In this document: one piece after another, positions 1 through 7,570 of the stretch | Layout: each line of letters begins with the position of its first letter | Position numbering within the stretch: the first letter of the stretch is position 1 | DNA from: a virus | DNA length: 35,792 bases | Virus record (IMG/VR): IMGVR_UViG_3300020186_000056 | Coordinates: 1 to 35,792 of that record | Direction: 5' to 3' (one strand) | Position numbers and translations under genes: made by a program | The notes under the pieces: generated by a model | Told to the model about the DNA's origin: nothing | The model's database searches: none | The model's input: the letters and a program-made list of their open reading frames with translations, nothing else

Positions 1-264
1 GCCATCGAACATGGCAAACACAAACTCATGCGGATCGTGCTGGCGGGCTATGAAGGGGAACACGAGATGCCAGACGATTGGCACGTCATTGAGTGGGAGG
101 CGGTGGGCGGGTACGGGAGCCAGGGCAAAAGCGATGAGGAGGGGACGGGGCGCGCAAACAAAAAAAAGGAGCGCCTGTGGTTTAGCCCTTGGTGCGTTAA
201 CCCGCACGGTCACGCGAGCCCGCTGTTCGCGGGGGGAGGTTATGACTCTCGCGCCGCTCTTTAA
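1..264 (+). CDS. DNA adenine methyltransferase, C-terminal part (cut by window edge)
   Basis: The frame is open from the first base to a stop at 262-264, so only the last 87 residues are visible. They read LAGYEGEHEMP, then W-x-x-x-x-GGYGSQ, then an RANKKKERLWFSP stretch. From memory, this succession (GYEGEHxMP, GGYG, N-x-x-x-E-R-x-WFSP) is typical of the C-terminal tail of phage D12-class N6-adenine DNA methyltransferases. The catalytic DPPY and SAM-binding motifs would lie upstream, outside the window. Such enzymes methylate phage DNA, often to escape host restriction. The final residues after WFSPWCV look like unstructured tail. The family call rests on this short tail only. Confidence 0.6.
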   Translation, partial: AIEHGKHKLMRIVLAGYEGEHEMPDDWHVIEWEAVGGYGSQGKSDEEGTGRANKKKERLWFSPWCVNPHGHASPLFAGGGYDSRAAL

Positions 265-278
265 CGTCCAATAACACG

Positions 279-335
279 TTACTGTTTAACAGTAACGATT
301 ACTGTGAAACAGTAACGATTACTGTTTCACAGTAA
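279..335. promoter_or_regulatory. Operator array: six alternating 7-bp half-sites every 10 bp
   Basis: Half-sites TTACTGT (279-285, 299-305, 319-325) alternate with ACAGTAA (289-295, 309-315, 329-335), each separated by 3 bp. Every half-site is exact and the period is exactly 10 bp, so all lie on one face of the helix. They form three 17-bp inverted repeats with a 20-bp period. The array sits in the gap between the methyltransferase and the next gene. This geometry suits cooperative binding of a dimeric repressor or a partition-type protein. The half-site CTGT/ACAG resembles LexA boxes, but the central spacing is too short for the E. coli LexA box. Confidence 0.75.
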
Positions 336-382
336 ATGTATGCGTTTAACGAGGAAACAACATCCAAACATCCTTCGCCGTC

Positions 383-865
383 GTGTTTTTCATAGCGTCG
401 CGCCATCGCAAGATAGGTGTTTGGAAGTTGTTTCGGCTCACTTTACGATGGCCCGCCATTGCCAAGCGTACTGTTATTGGTTGGATAATCTCAACCGTAT
501 CGCGGAGCGACATCACCCACGTCTGTATTTCGGATGGAAGTGTCGTATTAAACCCCGCGATGGACGGCGCTTGCTATTACGAGGCGGTCCACTTCGCCAT
601 GAAATATCCCCGGCTCGCTTGGGCGGTGAACATCCCGCTCGCGTGCCCACTCTCGCTCAATCACTATCAGGGCAACGGCCCCATACCCATTTGGCCCACG
701 TTCATTCGTTGGATCACGGGGGGACGTTTGCCCGCCCGCGACTGCGTGTGCGTTGTGGTGGACGCACTGGCGGCCAGCGGCATCCACGCCCCCCAATCAA
801 TTGTCACGCCCGCCAATCTCTGGGATTGGCTCAGATCCGAAGGCCACGAGTTTATTGAGTTATGA
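383..865 (+). CDS. Putative permuted NlpC/P60-like (papain-fold) cysteine hydrolase
   Basis: This is a 160-aa protein. A hydrophobic stretch (residues 31-40) is followed by SDITHVCIS with His46, then YYEA (66-69), then ARDCVCVVV with Cys121 opening a helix, then a TPANLWDWL C-terminal helix. The order His-before-Cys, the 'S-x-x-THV' strand and 'DCV...TPxxLWxxL' resemble the circularly permuted NlpC/P60 families (YiiX-like), which cleave amide bonds in peptides, lipids or cell wall. The first in-frame start after a stop at 347 is the GTG at 383, and no SD is visible, so the start is uncertain; a 19-codon ORF at 336-395 overlaps it. The gene follows the operator array and overlaps the next gene by ATGA. 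It could be a lysis enzyme, since no other endolysin is seen. The fold call is tentative. Confidence 0.5.
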   Translation: MFFIASRHRKIGVWKLFRLTLRWPAIAKRTVIGWIISTVSRSDITHVCISDGSVVLNPAMDGACYYEAVHFAMKYPRLAWAVNIPLACPLSLNHYQGNGPIPIWPTFIRWITGGRLPARDCVCVVVDALAASGIHAPQSIVTPANLWDWLRSEGHEFIEL

Positions 866-1086
866 ACACACCCCACCCGCTTGAATCGTTCTCTGATGAG
901 GAACTGGCAAAAATCGCAATCGCGGCGGAGAAGATGTTCCCAGTCCAGAAGATCACGGTTGCCAGTGAAATCCCGTGCAACATCGAAGCGACCATCAAGA
1001 TCGCATTCGCTGCGGGCGAAGCATCGTTCGGCAAACGAATCAGAGAGTACATCAACATGCGCGCCAGTCGTGCAAGGAGCAAGTAG
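862..1086 (+). CDS. Small phage protein of unknown function
   Basis: This 74-aa protein starts at an ATG overlapping the previous stop (ATGA), which implies translational coupling. It looks helical and mixed-charge: an acidic stretch (ESFSDEELAKIAIAAEKMF) at residues 8-26 and a basic end (RASRARSK). No signal peptide or membrane segment is visible, and I do not recognise the family. Its place two genes before the portal suggests a head-assembly or late-gene accessory role, but this is position only. Confidence 0.7.
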   Translation: MNTPHPLESFSDEELAKIAIAAEKMFPVQKITVASEIPCNIEATIKIAFAAGEASFGKRIREYINMRASRARSK

Positions 1087-1087
1087 C

Positions 1088-1279
1088 ATGGGAGGAGGCG
1101 GCGGTTCATTTCGACAGATCAAGACGCCCGTATCCAACGCGGCGGACTTAACGACGTCGGCGCAACTGCTCGCCGAACTCCGCGCCCGTCAGGAACGCCA
1201 GCGACGCGGCGTGAACTCCCTCGTCATCCCGCCGACATCCACCGTTCCCCAAGACACGGGACTCCGAATCCCCGCCTAA
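1088..1279 (+). CDS. Small glycine-rich N-terminus protein upstream of portal
   Basis: The ATG at 1088 is preceded by AAGGAG at 1074-1079 with good spacing, so this start is preferred to an in-frame start further upstream that would overlap the previous gene. The 63-aa product begins MGGGGGSF, has a helical middle (LLAELRARQERQRRG) and ends SLVIPPTSTVPQDTGLRIPA. The stop is directly followed by the portal ATG (TAAATG). Small proteins with a G-rich start and an 'LVIP...GLRIP' end occur before portal genes in podoviruses. The function is not known to me; a virion-associated or connector-linked role is an inference from position. Confidence 0.75.
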   Translation: MGGGGGSFRQIKTPVSNAADLTTSAQLLAELRARQERQRRGVNSLVIPPTSTVPQDTGLRIPA

Positions 1280-2878
1280 ATGAAAACACTCAAAGCGCGT
1301 TGGATGGATGCCGATGGACAGCGGCAACAAATCCTCGACACCGCGAGAGAGTGTGCGAAACTCACGAAACCTTGGGCGCTCACGAAACAGGGTCAACAGG
1401 CCAGTGAACCGCTCCCCAAGACGTTTCAGAACATGGGGGCGGACGGCGTAACCAACATCGTTGGCCGTGTTCACGCGGCGGTATTCCCCTCTGAAACCCC
1501 GTGGCTTCGCTACGACCTTTCGCCCGAACTCCGCTATGGCGGATCATTCGCCGACGAGCAGTTGCAGGCTATCGAGCAAGCACTGTTCACTCACGAAATG
1601 CTCGTGATGGCGATGATTGAATCGTGTGGAATGGCCCGCGCCGACGAGTACGGCAACCGCCACATCAACAGTTTCCGCACTTCGCAGATCAACGCGATCA
1701 ACCAGGTTGTCATCACGGGCGAAACGCTCGAATACATGGATGATGATTTTGGGATCACGGTCTATCGCCGCGATCAGTATGTCACCAAGCGAGACTCAAC
1801 GTGCGCGGTCCAGTATCACGGTATCCGCGAGACAATCGATCCGCTTTCACTCACTGATGAACAGTTGGCAAAGGCCGAACTCCGGTACGACGAGTTGAAG
1901 GAAAAGGATGTCGGCGACCGCGAGAAGGACATCTTCACGTTCGTTGACTGGCAGCCGCGAAGCCGCTCATGGCTCATCACTCAGGAAGTCAACGACCGCA
2001 TCATCAACGAGACCGAAGAGAAGATCACTCCATATTTCTCGGTCCCTTACGAGTTGATTCCCGGCGAGAACTACGCCCGTGGATTCATCGAGCAGAAATC
2101 GCCCGACCTTCGTTCGCTCAATGAAGGCAAGATGCACCTTCTCAACTGGGCGGCACTCGCGGCCAAGGCCCACCCGGTTCTTGATTATTCATCGCTCGCC
2201 CAGGAAGAGGATTTGCTTAAAGAGTCGGGCAAGCCGTGGCGGGGCCGCGTTGAAAACGGAATGGTGATGGATGTCGGATTCTTCCACCTTGGCGGCAAAC
2301 TCAACGACGTTGGGTTTCTCGCTCAGTTTGTCGCTCAGATTGAATCACGGCTCGGCGCGTCGATGCTCATTGGCAGTGAGAGTGTCCGCAAGAGCGAGCG
2401 AACGACCGCCTTTGAAGTGGCACGAATCACCCTTGAGCAGTTGCAAGGTGCGCTCGGCGGGTTCTATACACCGATGGCCGACGCTTTGCAGATTCCGCTT
2501 GCTCATCGCTCAAAGCACATCCTCGAAAAGCGGAACCTCTTGCCGTCACTTCCCAAGGGAGCGATCCGGGTTCGCACGCTCACTGGCACCGCCGCACTCG
2601 AACGCGAATCACAGGCAAGTGCCATGCTGGATATGGCGCAGGTTGCCCAGATGCTTGGACCCGAAGCACTCCGCAAGATCGACACCGCGGTATTCGTCGA
2701 TGTCTACGCGCGTCTCCGCGGCGTGAACGAACCCGCACTTATCAAGACGAATGAGCAACTTGCCCGTGAAGCACAGGAAGCACAGGCACAGTTTGCAGAG
2801 CAGGAAGCAACAAAGGCGGCGATGAGCGTTGCGGGCAACGTCGCTCAGCAGGCAATCGCCCCTCAACAACTCGGATAG
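1280..2878 (+). CDS. Head-to-tail connector (portal) protein, T7 gp8-like
   Basis: This is a 532-aa protein of the Caudovirales head-tail connector family found in T7-type podoviruses. Family features are the N-terminal region up to about residue 75 (ALTKQGQ..., then NMGADGVTNIVGRVHAAVFPSETPWLRYDL), the central 'YxMDDDFGITVYRRDQYV' segment, 'VPYELIPGENYARGFIEQKSPDLRSLNEGK' and 'SVRKSERTTAFEVARI'. It would form the dodecameric ring at one capsid vertex through which DNA is packaged and ejected. The length matches T7 gp8 (536 aa). The start abuts the stop of the previous gene without an SD, consistent with coupling. The C-terminus is rich in Q, E and A and likely helical. Confidence 0.95.
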   Translation: MKTLKARWMDADGQRQQILDTARECAKLTKPWALTKQGQQASEPLPKTFQNMGADGVTNIVGRVHAAVFPSETPWLRYDLSPELRYGGSFADEQLQAIEQALFTHEMLVMAMIESCGMARADEYGNRHINSFRTSQINAINQVVITGETLEYMDDDFGITVYRRDQYVTKRDSTCAVQYHGIRETIDPLSLTDEQLAKAELRYDELKEKDVGDREKDIFTFVDWQPRSRSWLITQEVNDRIINETEEKITPYFSVPYELIPGENYARGFIEQKSPDLRSLNEGKMHLLNWAALAAKAHPVLDYSSLAQEEDLLKESGKPWRGRVENGMVMDVGFFHLGGKLNDVGFLAQFVAQIESRLGASMLIGSESVRKSERTTAFEVARITLEQLQGALGGFYTPMADALQIPLAHRSKHILEKRNLLPSLPKGAIRVRTLTGTAALERESQASAMLDMAQVAQMLGPEALRKIDTAVFVDVYARLRGVNEPALIKTNEQLAREAQEAQAQFAEQEATKAAMSVAGNVAQQAIAPQQLG

Positions 2879-2885
2879 GAGTACT

Positions 2886-3734
2886 ATGGCAGATGAAATA
2901 GGCGCGCCGCCCACGGGCGATACCGCGCCTTCAAAGGAAGTACCAAAGTTTGCGGGCAAGTTCACCGATGAGAAGGCACTTGCCAAGGGCATCAACGAAC
3001 TCCGCGGCACGCTCGGGTACACCCCGCTTGCCAATCCCATCGGTGAAGATGGGACGTACAAGACTCCAGAAGAGGCCGTGGCCGACTACAAGGCCCTCTC
3101 GAAACTCATTGGAGCCAAGGCTCCCGCCAAGCCGCCGGACGGAAAGCCCGCCGAACCGTTGAAGATCGGCGATGTCGATGTTGAGGCGGACGTTCCAACG
3201 ATTCTCACCAAGGCCGGCCTTCAACTGACCGACCTTGAACAACAGTTCATTAAAGACGGCGACCTGACCGACGAGCAGTACAAGGCCATTCAGAAGGCTC
3301 GCCCGTCACTCACGAAACCCGACATCAAACTCATCGCCGAAGGAATGGCAGCCAAGGCTATTCTCGCGGGCACCGCCGTCAATGCCGCGAAGAGTGAAGC
3401 CGCCCAGATCGCGGGCGGCGAAGAACAACTCGCCACCCTTCTCCAATCGGCATCGTCGTTTCTCACGCCCACCGAACGCGACGACTTCAACCGAAGGCTT
3501 CAAGACCCGAAACTCACAGTGAGCGCGGTGAAAGACCTTGCGGCCCGTCATGCCCAGGCCGTTGGCGCCGGGGGCGGAATCGTTCGCGGCGGAACCCCCG
3601 CGGGTCCGTCACTCCCCAAGAACTCAACCGAGTTTTCCAAACTGGTTCAACGGGCATCGGCTGGCGATCCGTCCGCAATTTCCATGATCAACGCCACTCC
3701 GCAAGAACACATCAATAATTGGAGCAAGGCATGA
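2886..3734 (+). CDS. Capsid scaffolding protein, T7 gp9-like
   Basis: The 282-aa protein starts at ATG 2886, preceded by GGAG at 2878-2881; an upstream in-frame start inside the portal gene is rejected. It lies between portal and capsid, as gp9 does in T7. The sequence shows a charged N-terminus, a 'LRGTLGYTPLANPIGEDGTYKTPEEAVADYKALSKLIGAKAP' segment typical of podovirus scaffold proteins, a proline/lysine-rich linker, helical middle parts and a C-terminal part with 'NSTEFSKLVQRASAGDPSAISMINATP'. Scaffold proteins guide procapsid assembly and leave before DNA packaging. The stop overlaps the next start (ATGA). Confidence 0.85.
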   Translation: MADEIGAPPTGDTAPSKEVPKFAGKFTDEKALAKGINELRGTLGYTPLANPIGEDGTYKTPEEAVADYKALSKLIGAKAPAKPPDGKPAEPLKIGDVDVEADVPTILTKAGLQLTDLEQQFIKDGDLTDEQYKAIQKARPSLTKPDIKLIAEGMAAKAILAGTAVNAAKSEAAQIAGGEEQLATLLQSASSFLTPTERDDFNRRLQDPKLTVSAVKDLAARHAQAVGAGGGIVRGGTPAGPSLPKNSTEFSKLVQRASAGDPSAISMINATPQEHINNWSKA

Positions 3735-4147
3735 TTACGCCCATTCCAGAAATCAAGCAAATTCTTCAGGACTTGAACGCGACGTTCAGGTTCATTCACG
3801 TCGGCCCCATCTACGAACCAAACCCCATCGACGACACCAAAACCAAGCAGGTCAAGCCCGGTTGCGTTCGGTGTGAGATCATCGACCTCACGCTCAAGGC
3901 GGGCTACCACACCGCCGAGGGCGGCGACGAGGCATCGGCACTTGAATCCGCAGCCCGTGGTGCCATCGACGCGGAGAAGCCGCAAACCCCGGCCCAACGC
4001 AACAGTGCGCACCTCCGAGAGTCCAACCAACTCGCCATCGAGAACGAACAACTCAGGAAGCGACTCGCGGAACTCGAAGCGAAGATCACAGAACCACCGG
4101 CAAAGCGGCCATACAACCGCAAGCCCAAAGAACCCGTCCCCCAGTAA
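3731..4147 (+). CDS. Small coiled-coil protein between scaffold and capsid
   Basis: The ATG at 3731 overlaps the scaffold stop (ATGA) and has GGAG at 3721-3724; the 4-codon longer TTG option is less likely. The 138-aa product has an N-terminal globular part with 'FIHVGPIYEPNPIDDTKTKQVKPGCVRCEIIDLTLKAGYH', then a helix with heptad-like leucines (LAIENEQLRKRLAELEAKI, about residues 104-122) and a basic/proline tail. The coiled coil suggests oligomerisation. The family is unknown to me. Position suggests an assembly or head accessory role. It is followed by a strong hairpin. Confidence 0.75.
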   Translation: MITPIPEIKQILQDLNATFRFIHVGPIYEPNPIDDTKTKQVKPGCVRCEIIDLTLKAGYHTAEGGDEASALESAARGAIDAEKPQTPAQRNSAHLRESNQLAIENEQLRKRLAELEAKITEPPAKRPYNRKPKEPVPQ

Positions 4148-4150
4148 ATC

Positions 4151-4182
4151 AACTTCGCCCGGATGAGAGTCCGGGCGAAGTT
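4151..4182 (+). terminator. Strong hairpin before the capsid gene (attenuator, weak terminator or RNA-processing site)
   Basis: A perfect 12-bp stem (AACTTCGCCCGG at 4151-4162 and CCGGGCGAAGTT at 4171-4182) closes an 8-nt loop, but only a short T-run follows, so full intrinsic termination is doubtful. It directly follows the stop of the coiled-coil gene and precedes 150 bp of leader before the capsid SD. It could tune capsid expression relative to portal and scaffold. Confidence 0.6.
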
Positions 4183-4284
4183 TTCAGGTCCGTTGGATAT
4201 TTCGTTCAACGCGCCCGGTCCCTTCCCAACGCAAGCCCATTGGACACCCGCGTGTGACAACACACGGCCCGCACATGGACACCT

Positions 4285-4303
4285 TGAACTAGGTTCAGGC
4301 CAA
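4285..4303 (+). promoter_or_regulatory. Candidate capsid promoter or binding site carrying a shared 15-bp motif
   Basis: CTAGGTTCAGGCCAA at 4289-4303 matches motifs at 23930-23944 (+) and 32262-32276 (- strand); the consensus is YTAGGTTCAGGYCAA. Here it overlaps a short palindrome, TGAAC-TAG-GTTCA (4285-4297). It lies 30 bp upstream of the capsid start, where T7 places its strongest late promoter. At the other two places the motif flanks the att-like core, so a recombinase arm site is the competing reading. Confidence 0.35.
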
Positions 4304-4333
4304 AGTCATCCCAACATCAGGGAGATTTTTCCA

Positions 4334-5434
4334 ATGGCATCCAACACGGTCAATTTCTTGGCAAACGCGGCGGGTACCGACCCCACTTCGCTTGCCCTCA
4401 AGGTTTACAGCGGAGTGTTCAGCGAAGCGTGGCGCACCATTCCCAAGTTGTTCAATCGTCCCACCCCCGGCATCCACCGCAATGTTGACGCGAGCCGTTC
4501 CAAGTCTTATCAGTGGTTGAAGTTCGCCGACACCCCCACGGCGGATGAGGACTACCGGCCCGGCGACGAACTTCTGGGTCAGGGCTTCGCGGTGGACGAA
4601 GGCACGAACGCGGTTGACACCGGGTACATCGTGACTCACCACAAGATCAGTCGCTACGACCAGAAAATCAGCCACTTCGATATCATGTCGAAACTCGCCA
4701 ACGCCGACGCGCGGCAGATCAGCATGGTTGGCGAGAAGCGGTTGCTTATCACTTCGGCGCTTGCGGCCCGTACCGCGTCGTCCAGCAAACTCGGACTCAC
4801 CATCGACAACGGCGGCAACCGCGTCATTCGCACCGGCGGCGCGACCGCAGGCACGAACGGCGTAACGGCGCTGGCATCGGCCTACCCGCTCTCGGCAACC
4901 GGAGCGGCCAACTACCGCGCCGACCTTCGGGCGCTCGCCTATGCGATGGACCTTGACAATATCCCGCGTGAAGGCCGCGAACTGTGGCATACACCGTACA
5001 TGGAGCAGGTGCTCATGTTCGACACCACGGCCCAGTTGTTCAGCAAGGATTACACCTACGACGGCGAAGGCAACAAGATCAACGAGCGGATGATTAAGAC
5101 CGTCGAGGGTTTCAAGATCATCGACAACATCAACCCGGCCAGCAACGGCGCGGGCGGCGCAATGCCCGACTCCAACATCACAACCGGACCCACCCGTTAC
5201 CAGGGTAACTTTCTTCCCCAGGCAGGCGCAACGAATGGAATGCCCGTCGCCCTCGTGTTCTCTCGCGCGCTCGACGGCGCTGGCGCTGTCTCCATCGGTA
5301 CGTGGGATCAGGTCGGTCACGTCGTCAAGTACCGTGAAGAGACGATGGATTGGTTTGTTTCGTCCGGCCTTCTCTCGGGCATGAGCATCATGGCTCCCCC
5401 CTGCGCCGGAAGCGTCGAAGTTGCCCTCACCTAA
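4334..5434 (+). CDS. Major capsid protein, T7 gp10-like position
   Basis: The ATG at 4334 has GGGAG at 4320-4324; a longer in-frame start at 4163 would run through the hairpin and is rejected. The 366-aa protein begins MASNTVNFLANAAGTDPTSL and includes 'LKVYSGVFSEAWRTIPKLF', 'KSYQWLKFADTPTADEDYRPGDELLG', 'ISRYDQKISHFDIMSKLANADARQIS' and 'GREGRELWHTPYMEQVLMFD'-like blocks. These are of the kind seen in HK97-fold capsid proteins of T7-like podoviruses, where 345-400 aa is usual. It would build the icosahedral shell. Context (scaffold before, second head-type protein and terminator after) supports the call. Confidence 0.9.
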   Translation: MASNTVNFLANAAGTDPTSLALKVYSGVFSEAWRTIPKLFNRPTPGIHRNVDASRSKSYQWLKFADTPTADEDYRPGDELLGQGFAVDEGTNAVDTGYIVTHHKISRYDQKISHFDIMSKLANADARQISMVGEKRLLITSALAARTASSSKLGLTIDNGGNRVIRTGGATAGTNGVTALASAYPLSATGAANYRADLRALAYAMDLDNIPREGRELWHTPYMEQVLMFDTTAQLFSKDYTYDGEGNKINERMIKTVEGFKIIDNINPASNGAGGAMPDSNITTGPTRYQGNFLPQAGATNGMPVALVFSRALDGAGAVSIGTWDQVGHVVKYREETMDWFVSSGLLSGMSIMAPPCAGSVEVALT

Positions 5435-5464
5435 TCCGCACACTCAACTTGAAAGGCCATCACT

Positions 5465-6091
5465 ATGGCAATTGTCAACAATATTTTCAGCACTCCGACC
5501 ATCGGCAAGTCTCGCCCCAGTGACGCAAACACGGTGGGAACGGTCAACCCCACTCCGGGGGGAATCTCGGTTGAAGAGTTCGGCAAGGAAGGGATGCTTC
5601 GCCGAACCGTCGTCACCTTGACGGCGGTTCCCGTCACGCTCATCGACGCTACTGTACAAGGCGGCGGCGTGCTTCTCTACACATTCCCAGAAGGTGTCAT
5701 CGAGATCGTCGGTGCCGTGTGTACAGGCCCGGTTTGCACGACCACTTCGGTTCTCGCCGACACTCTCAACACCGGCGTCACGCTTACGTGGGGTCTTGGC
5801 ACAGTCATTCAGAACGCCACCCCCTTGGCGACAACCGAAATCGACATCTGCCCCGGCTCGGGAATTACTCCGGGCGCGGCGGTTGCATCGACAACCATCA
5901 ACGTTGCGGGAACTGCTACCGGCGGATTCCGATCCGCAACCACCAAGGCAACGTTTAACGGCTCGACCACCCCGATCAAGGCGCACCTGAACATCGGTGT
6001 GCCCACCGGAGCTGACATTGACGCTAATGCCACGATCACCGTTACTTGCCAGGTTGAATTCACCTGGATGAATCACGGCGATGTGACCTAA
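5465..6091 (+). CDS. Probable head protein (capsid decoration or cement candidate)
   Basis: This 208-aa protein directly follows the capsid gene in the same transcription unit, with AAAGG at 5451-5455 before the ATG at 5465. It is rich in Thr, Val, Ala and Gly, has few charges, and reads as mostly beta (VVTLTAVPVTLIDATVQGGGVLLYTFPEGVIEIVGAV). There is no signal peptide or TM segment. Its position, size and beta-rich, low-charge composition suit a capsid decoration or head-completion protein, but I do not recognise a named family. A terminator-like hairpin follows 15 bp after the stop. Confidence 0.75.
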   Translation: MAIVNNIFSTPTIGKSRPSDANTVGTVNPTPGGISVEEFGKEGMLRRTVVTLTAVPVTLIDATVQGGGVLLYTFPEGVIEIVGAVCTGPVCTTTSVLADTLNTGVTLTWGLGTVIQNATPLATTEIDICPGSGITPGAAVASTTINVAGTATGGFRSATTKATFNGSTTPIKAHLNIGVPTGADIDANATITVTCQVEFTWMNHGDVT

Positions 6092-6106
6092 TCCATTCTC
6101 ATTCGT

Positions 6107-6138
6107 CTCGCTCGGCTTTGTTGTCGGGCGGGATTTTT
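6107..6138 (+). terminator. Intrinsic terminator after the capsid module (T7 Tphi analogue)
   Basis: The left arm CTCGCTCGGC (6107-6116) pairs with the right arm GTCGGGCGGG (6123-6132) over ten positions using some G-U pairs. The loop is 6 nt and the stem is followed by ATTTTT at 6133-6138. Its place just after the capsid genes matches that of the T7 Tphi terminator. Confidence 0.65.
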
Positions 6139-6156
6139 CTCTTTGGAGTTTGATTC

Positions 6157-6747
6157 ATGCAGATCAAGCGATTCATCGTCGGCTTTCTCGTCGGATTCAT
6201 CATCGCCTTCTTCGAGGTTGGGTGCGCGTCAACTTCGGTGCGGTATGGCCCCTTCGCCTATTCGTCCACAAAGGAAGTCCATCTCACGGGCGTTCATTAT
6301 CAACGCAACGCAGACGGCTCGGAACTGTTCAAGGCCGACGAAATCGGCGGCGATCCGAACAACGTCAACGACAACATGAGTGCGTTCCTTCTTGACGCCG
6401 CTCGGCTTGGATTGACCGGGGCGGGCCGACCCGTGACACCCCAGCCAACACCCATCCCTGTCGTTCCTGTGTCAACCGCGCCGCCCGCAGAGCCAGTGGT
6501 CAAGATGTCCAGCATCCCCGCCCCTCCCACATCGGGCGAGGCCGCGGTGACGATGACGATCACGGATAAGCCTCCCAAGCGCGGTCTCACGACCGCCGAA
6601 GTTCCGATGCCAGCGGGACTCACACCGGAGCAACGGGTGCTGTACATGCTCGGGGTGGAAGTCAGTCAACACGCCGACAACATGACCCCCGGACCGATCA
6701 AGCCGCTGGTTCCCGGCAAGATCAATCCACCAAAGAAAGGGCAGTAA
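6157..6747 (+). CDS. Membrane-anchored or lipoprotein-like protein (lysis candidate)
   Basis: The 196-aa protein has GGAG before the ATG at 6157. Residues 6-20 are hydrophobic (FIVGFLVGFIIAFFE), followed by VGC-AS at residues 21-25. This resembles a lipoprotein signal with Cys23, but the -3 residue is Glu, a poor lipobox. After it comes a small folded part to about residue 90, then a long Pro/Thr/Val-rich linker and a basic C-terminus. A proline-rich, possibly lipidated protein beside a one-TM protein recalls outer-membrane spanin pairs, but the size is large. It overlaps the next gene (TAATG). Confidence 0.6.
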   Translation: MQIKRFIVGFLVGFIIAFFEVGCASTSVRYGPFAYSSTKEVHLTGVHYQRNADGSELFKADEIGGDPNNVNDNMSAFLLDAARLGLTGAGRPVTPQPTPIPVVPVSTAPPAEPVVKMSSIPAPPTSGEAAVTMTITDKPPKRGLTTAEVPMPAGLTPEQRVLYMLGVEVSQHADNMTPGPIKPLVPGKINPPKKGQ

Positions 6748-7028
6748 TGCCAACGCTTGAAGCCCAGACCGACCTCATCAAGCCCGTCTCGGATGCCCTT
6801 GGTCCAAGCGGGAGTCTCCCCCTCATCTCTCTGATCGTGGTGGTGATCCTGCTCATCATCGCGGGAAAGATGGTGTTGCTCCCATCGTTGAGTCTGCTCG
6901 CCCAGATCGCCCAATCGTTTGACAGGACAACCGAACGCCTGAAAGACCTCGAAGCCGCGTTCAGCAAGCGCGAAAACCACGCCAACACGGAGAACCACGT
7001 ATGCCAATCGGCACCGCACGCGCAATGA
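6747..7028 (+). CDS. One-TM protein, holin or i-spanin candidate
   Basis: The 93-aa protein starts at an ATG inside the previous stop (TAATG). One clear membrane segment (LPLISLIVVVILLIIAGKMVLL, about residues 24-45) is followed by a helix with charged residues (IAQSFDRTTERLKDLEAAFSKRE). That is the plan of some small phage holins and of inner-membrane spanins. No catalytic feature is seen. Its C-terminal codons overlap the start of the next gene. The lysis role is inferred from topology and its lipoprotein-like neighbour. Confidence 0.6.
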   Translation: MPTLEAQTDLIKPVSDALGPSGSLPLISLIVVVILLIIAGKMVLLPSLSLLAQIAQSFDRTTERLKDLEAAFSKRENHANTENHVCQSAPHAQ

Positions 7029-7570
7029 ATCAGCAGTACGACGGCAACCCCGTCTACCCAGTGGGCTTTACCGGCCCTTGGGTGACCGTCATCGACGCCG
7101 GGGGCCTTGACGACGCCGCGGACCTTGGAACTCCATTCCGGCCCGACACGGGCATCGCAACCACAAGCAGGCACCCACTCACCAAGCAAATCCGCGAAGG
7201 CAACACGTTTATCACGCGGGCCTTCTACGACGCGCTCAACACGCTGGTTGCGGGCGGCAGATTCCGAGTGTTCGGGCGATTCAACCCCAACGCCCTTCTC
7301 AACACCGGCGTATTCGATACCACGATCACCGTCATCGACGCATGGATGAGCATCAAAAACAAGGCCGGCAATCTCACCCGTACGCCCCCATACGACCTCA
7401 CTAACGACGCGAGCGACGGCACGCTCAAATACACCACTCCCGACATTCTCGGCGGCGAAGATGTCTGGGACACGATGGCCTGCAACGAGTTTCGATTCGG
7501 AACCACCCTTGCATTCACCAGCACAACCGGCTCGGCGGCACTCGCGGGCTTGCAGGCGAAAGGAATCTAA
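7001..7570 (+). CDS. Probable virion/tail-associated protein of unknown family
   Basis: This 189-aa protein could start at ATG 7001 (GGAG at 6988-6991, good spacing) or ATG 7025 (ATGA overlap, no SD); I prefer 7001. It has no TM or signal. Composition (many Thr, Asn, Gly; 'GGRFRVFGRFNPNALLNTGVFDTTITVIDAWMSI') suggests a beta-rich structural protein. It stops within the start of the large tail protein (TAATG), so the two are coupled and may work together. I do not recognise a family. Confidence 0.6.
   Translation: MPIGTARAMNQQYDGNPVYPVGFTGPWVTVIDAGGLDDAADLGTPFRPDTGIATTSRHPLTKQIREGNTFITRAFYDALNTLVAGGRFRVFGRFNPNALLNTGVFDTTITVIDAWMSIKNKAGNLTRTPPYDLTNDASDGTLKYTTPDILGGEDVWDTMACNEFRFGTTLAFTSTTGSAALAGLQAKGI

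Noticed and set aside
340-858. 172-aa ORF overlapping the 383-865 gene
   Set aside because: Its translation is rich in His/Arg/Pro runs typical of a shadow frame; the 383 frame has protein-like composition and an ATGA junction with the next gene.
2829-2885. Longer N-terminus for the scaffold protein
   Set aside because: It would overlap the portal gene by 50 bp, while ATG 2886 has an ideal GGAG.
4295-5443. 382-aa minus-strand ORF antisense to the capsid gene
   Set aside because: Antisense shadow of GC-rich coding DNA; no SD, and composition without fold-like pattern.
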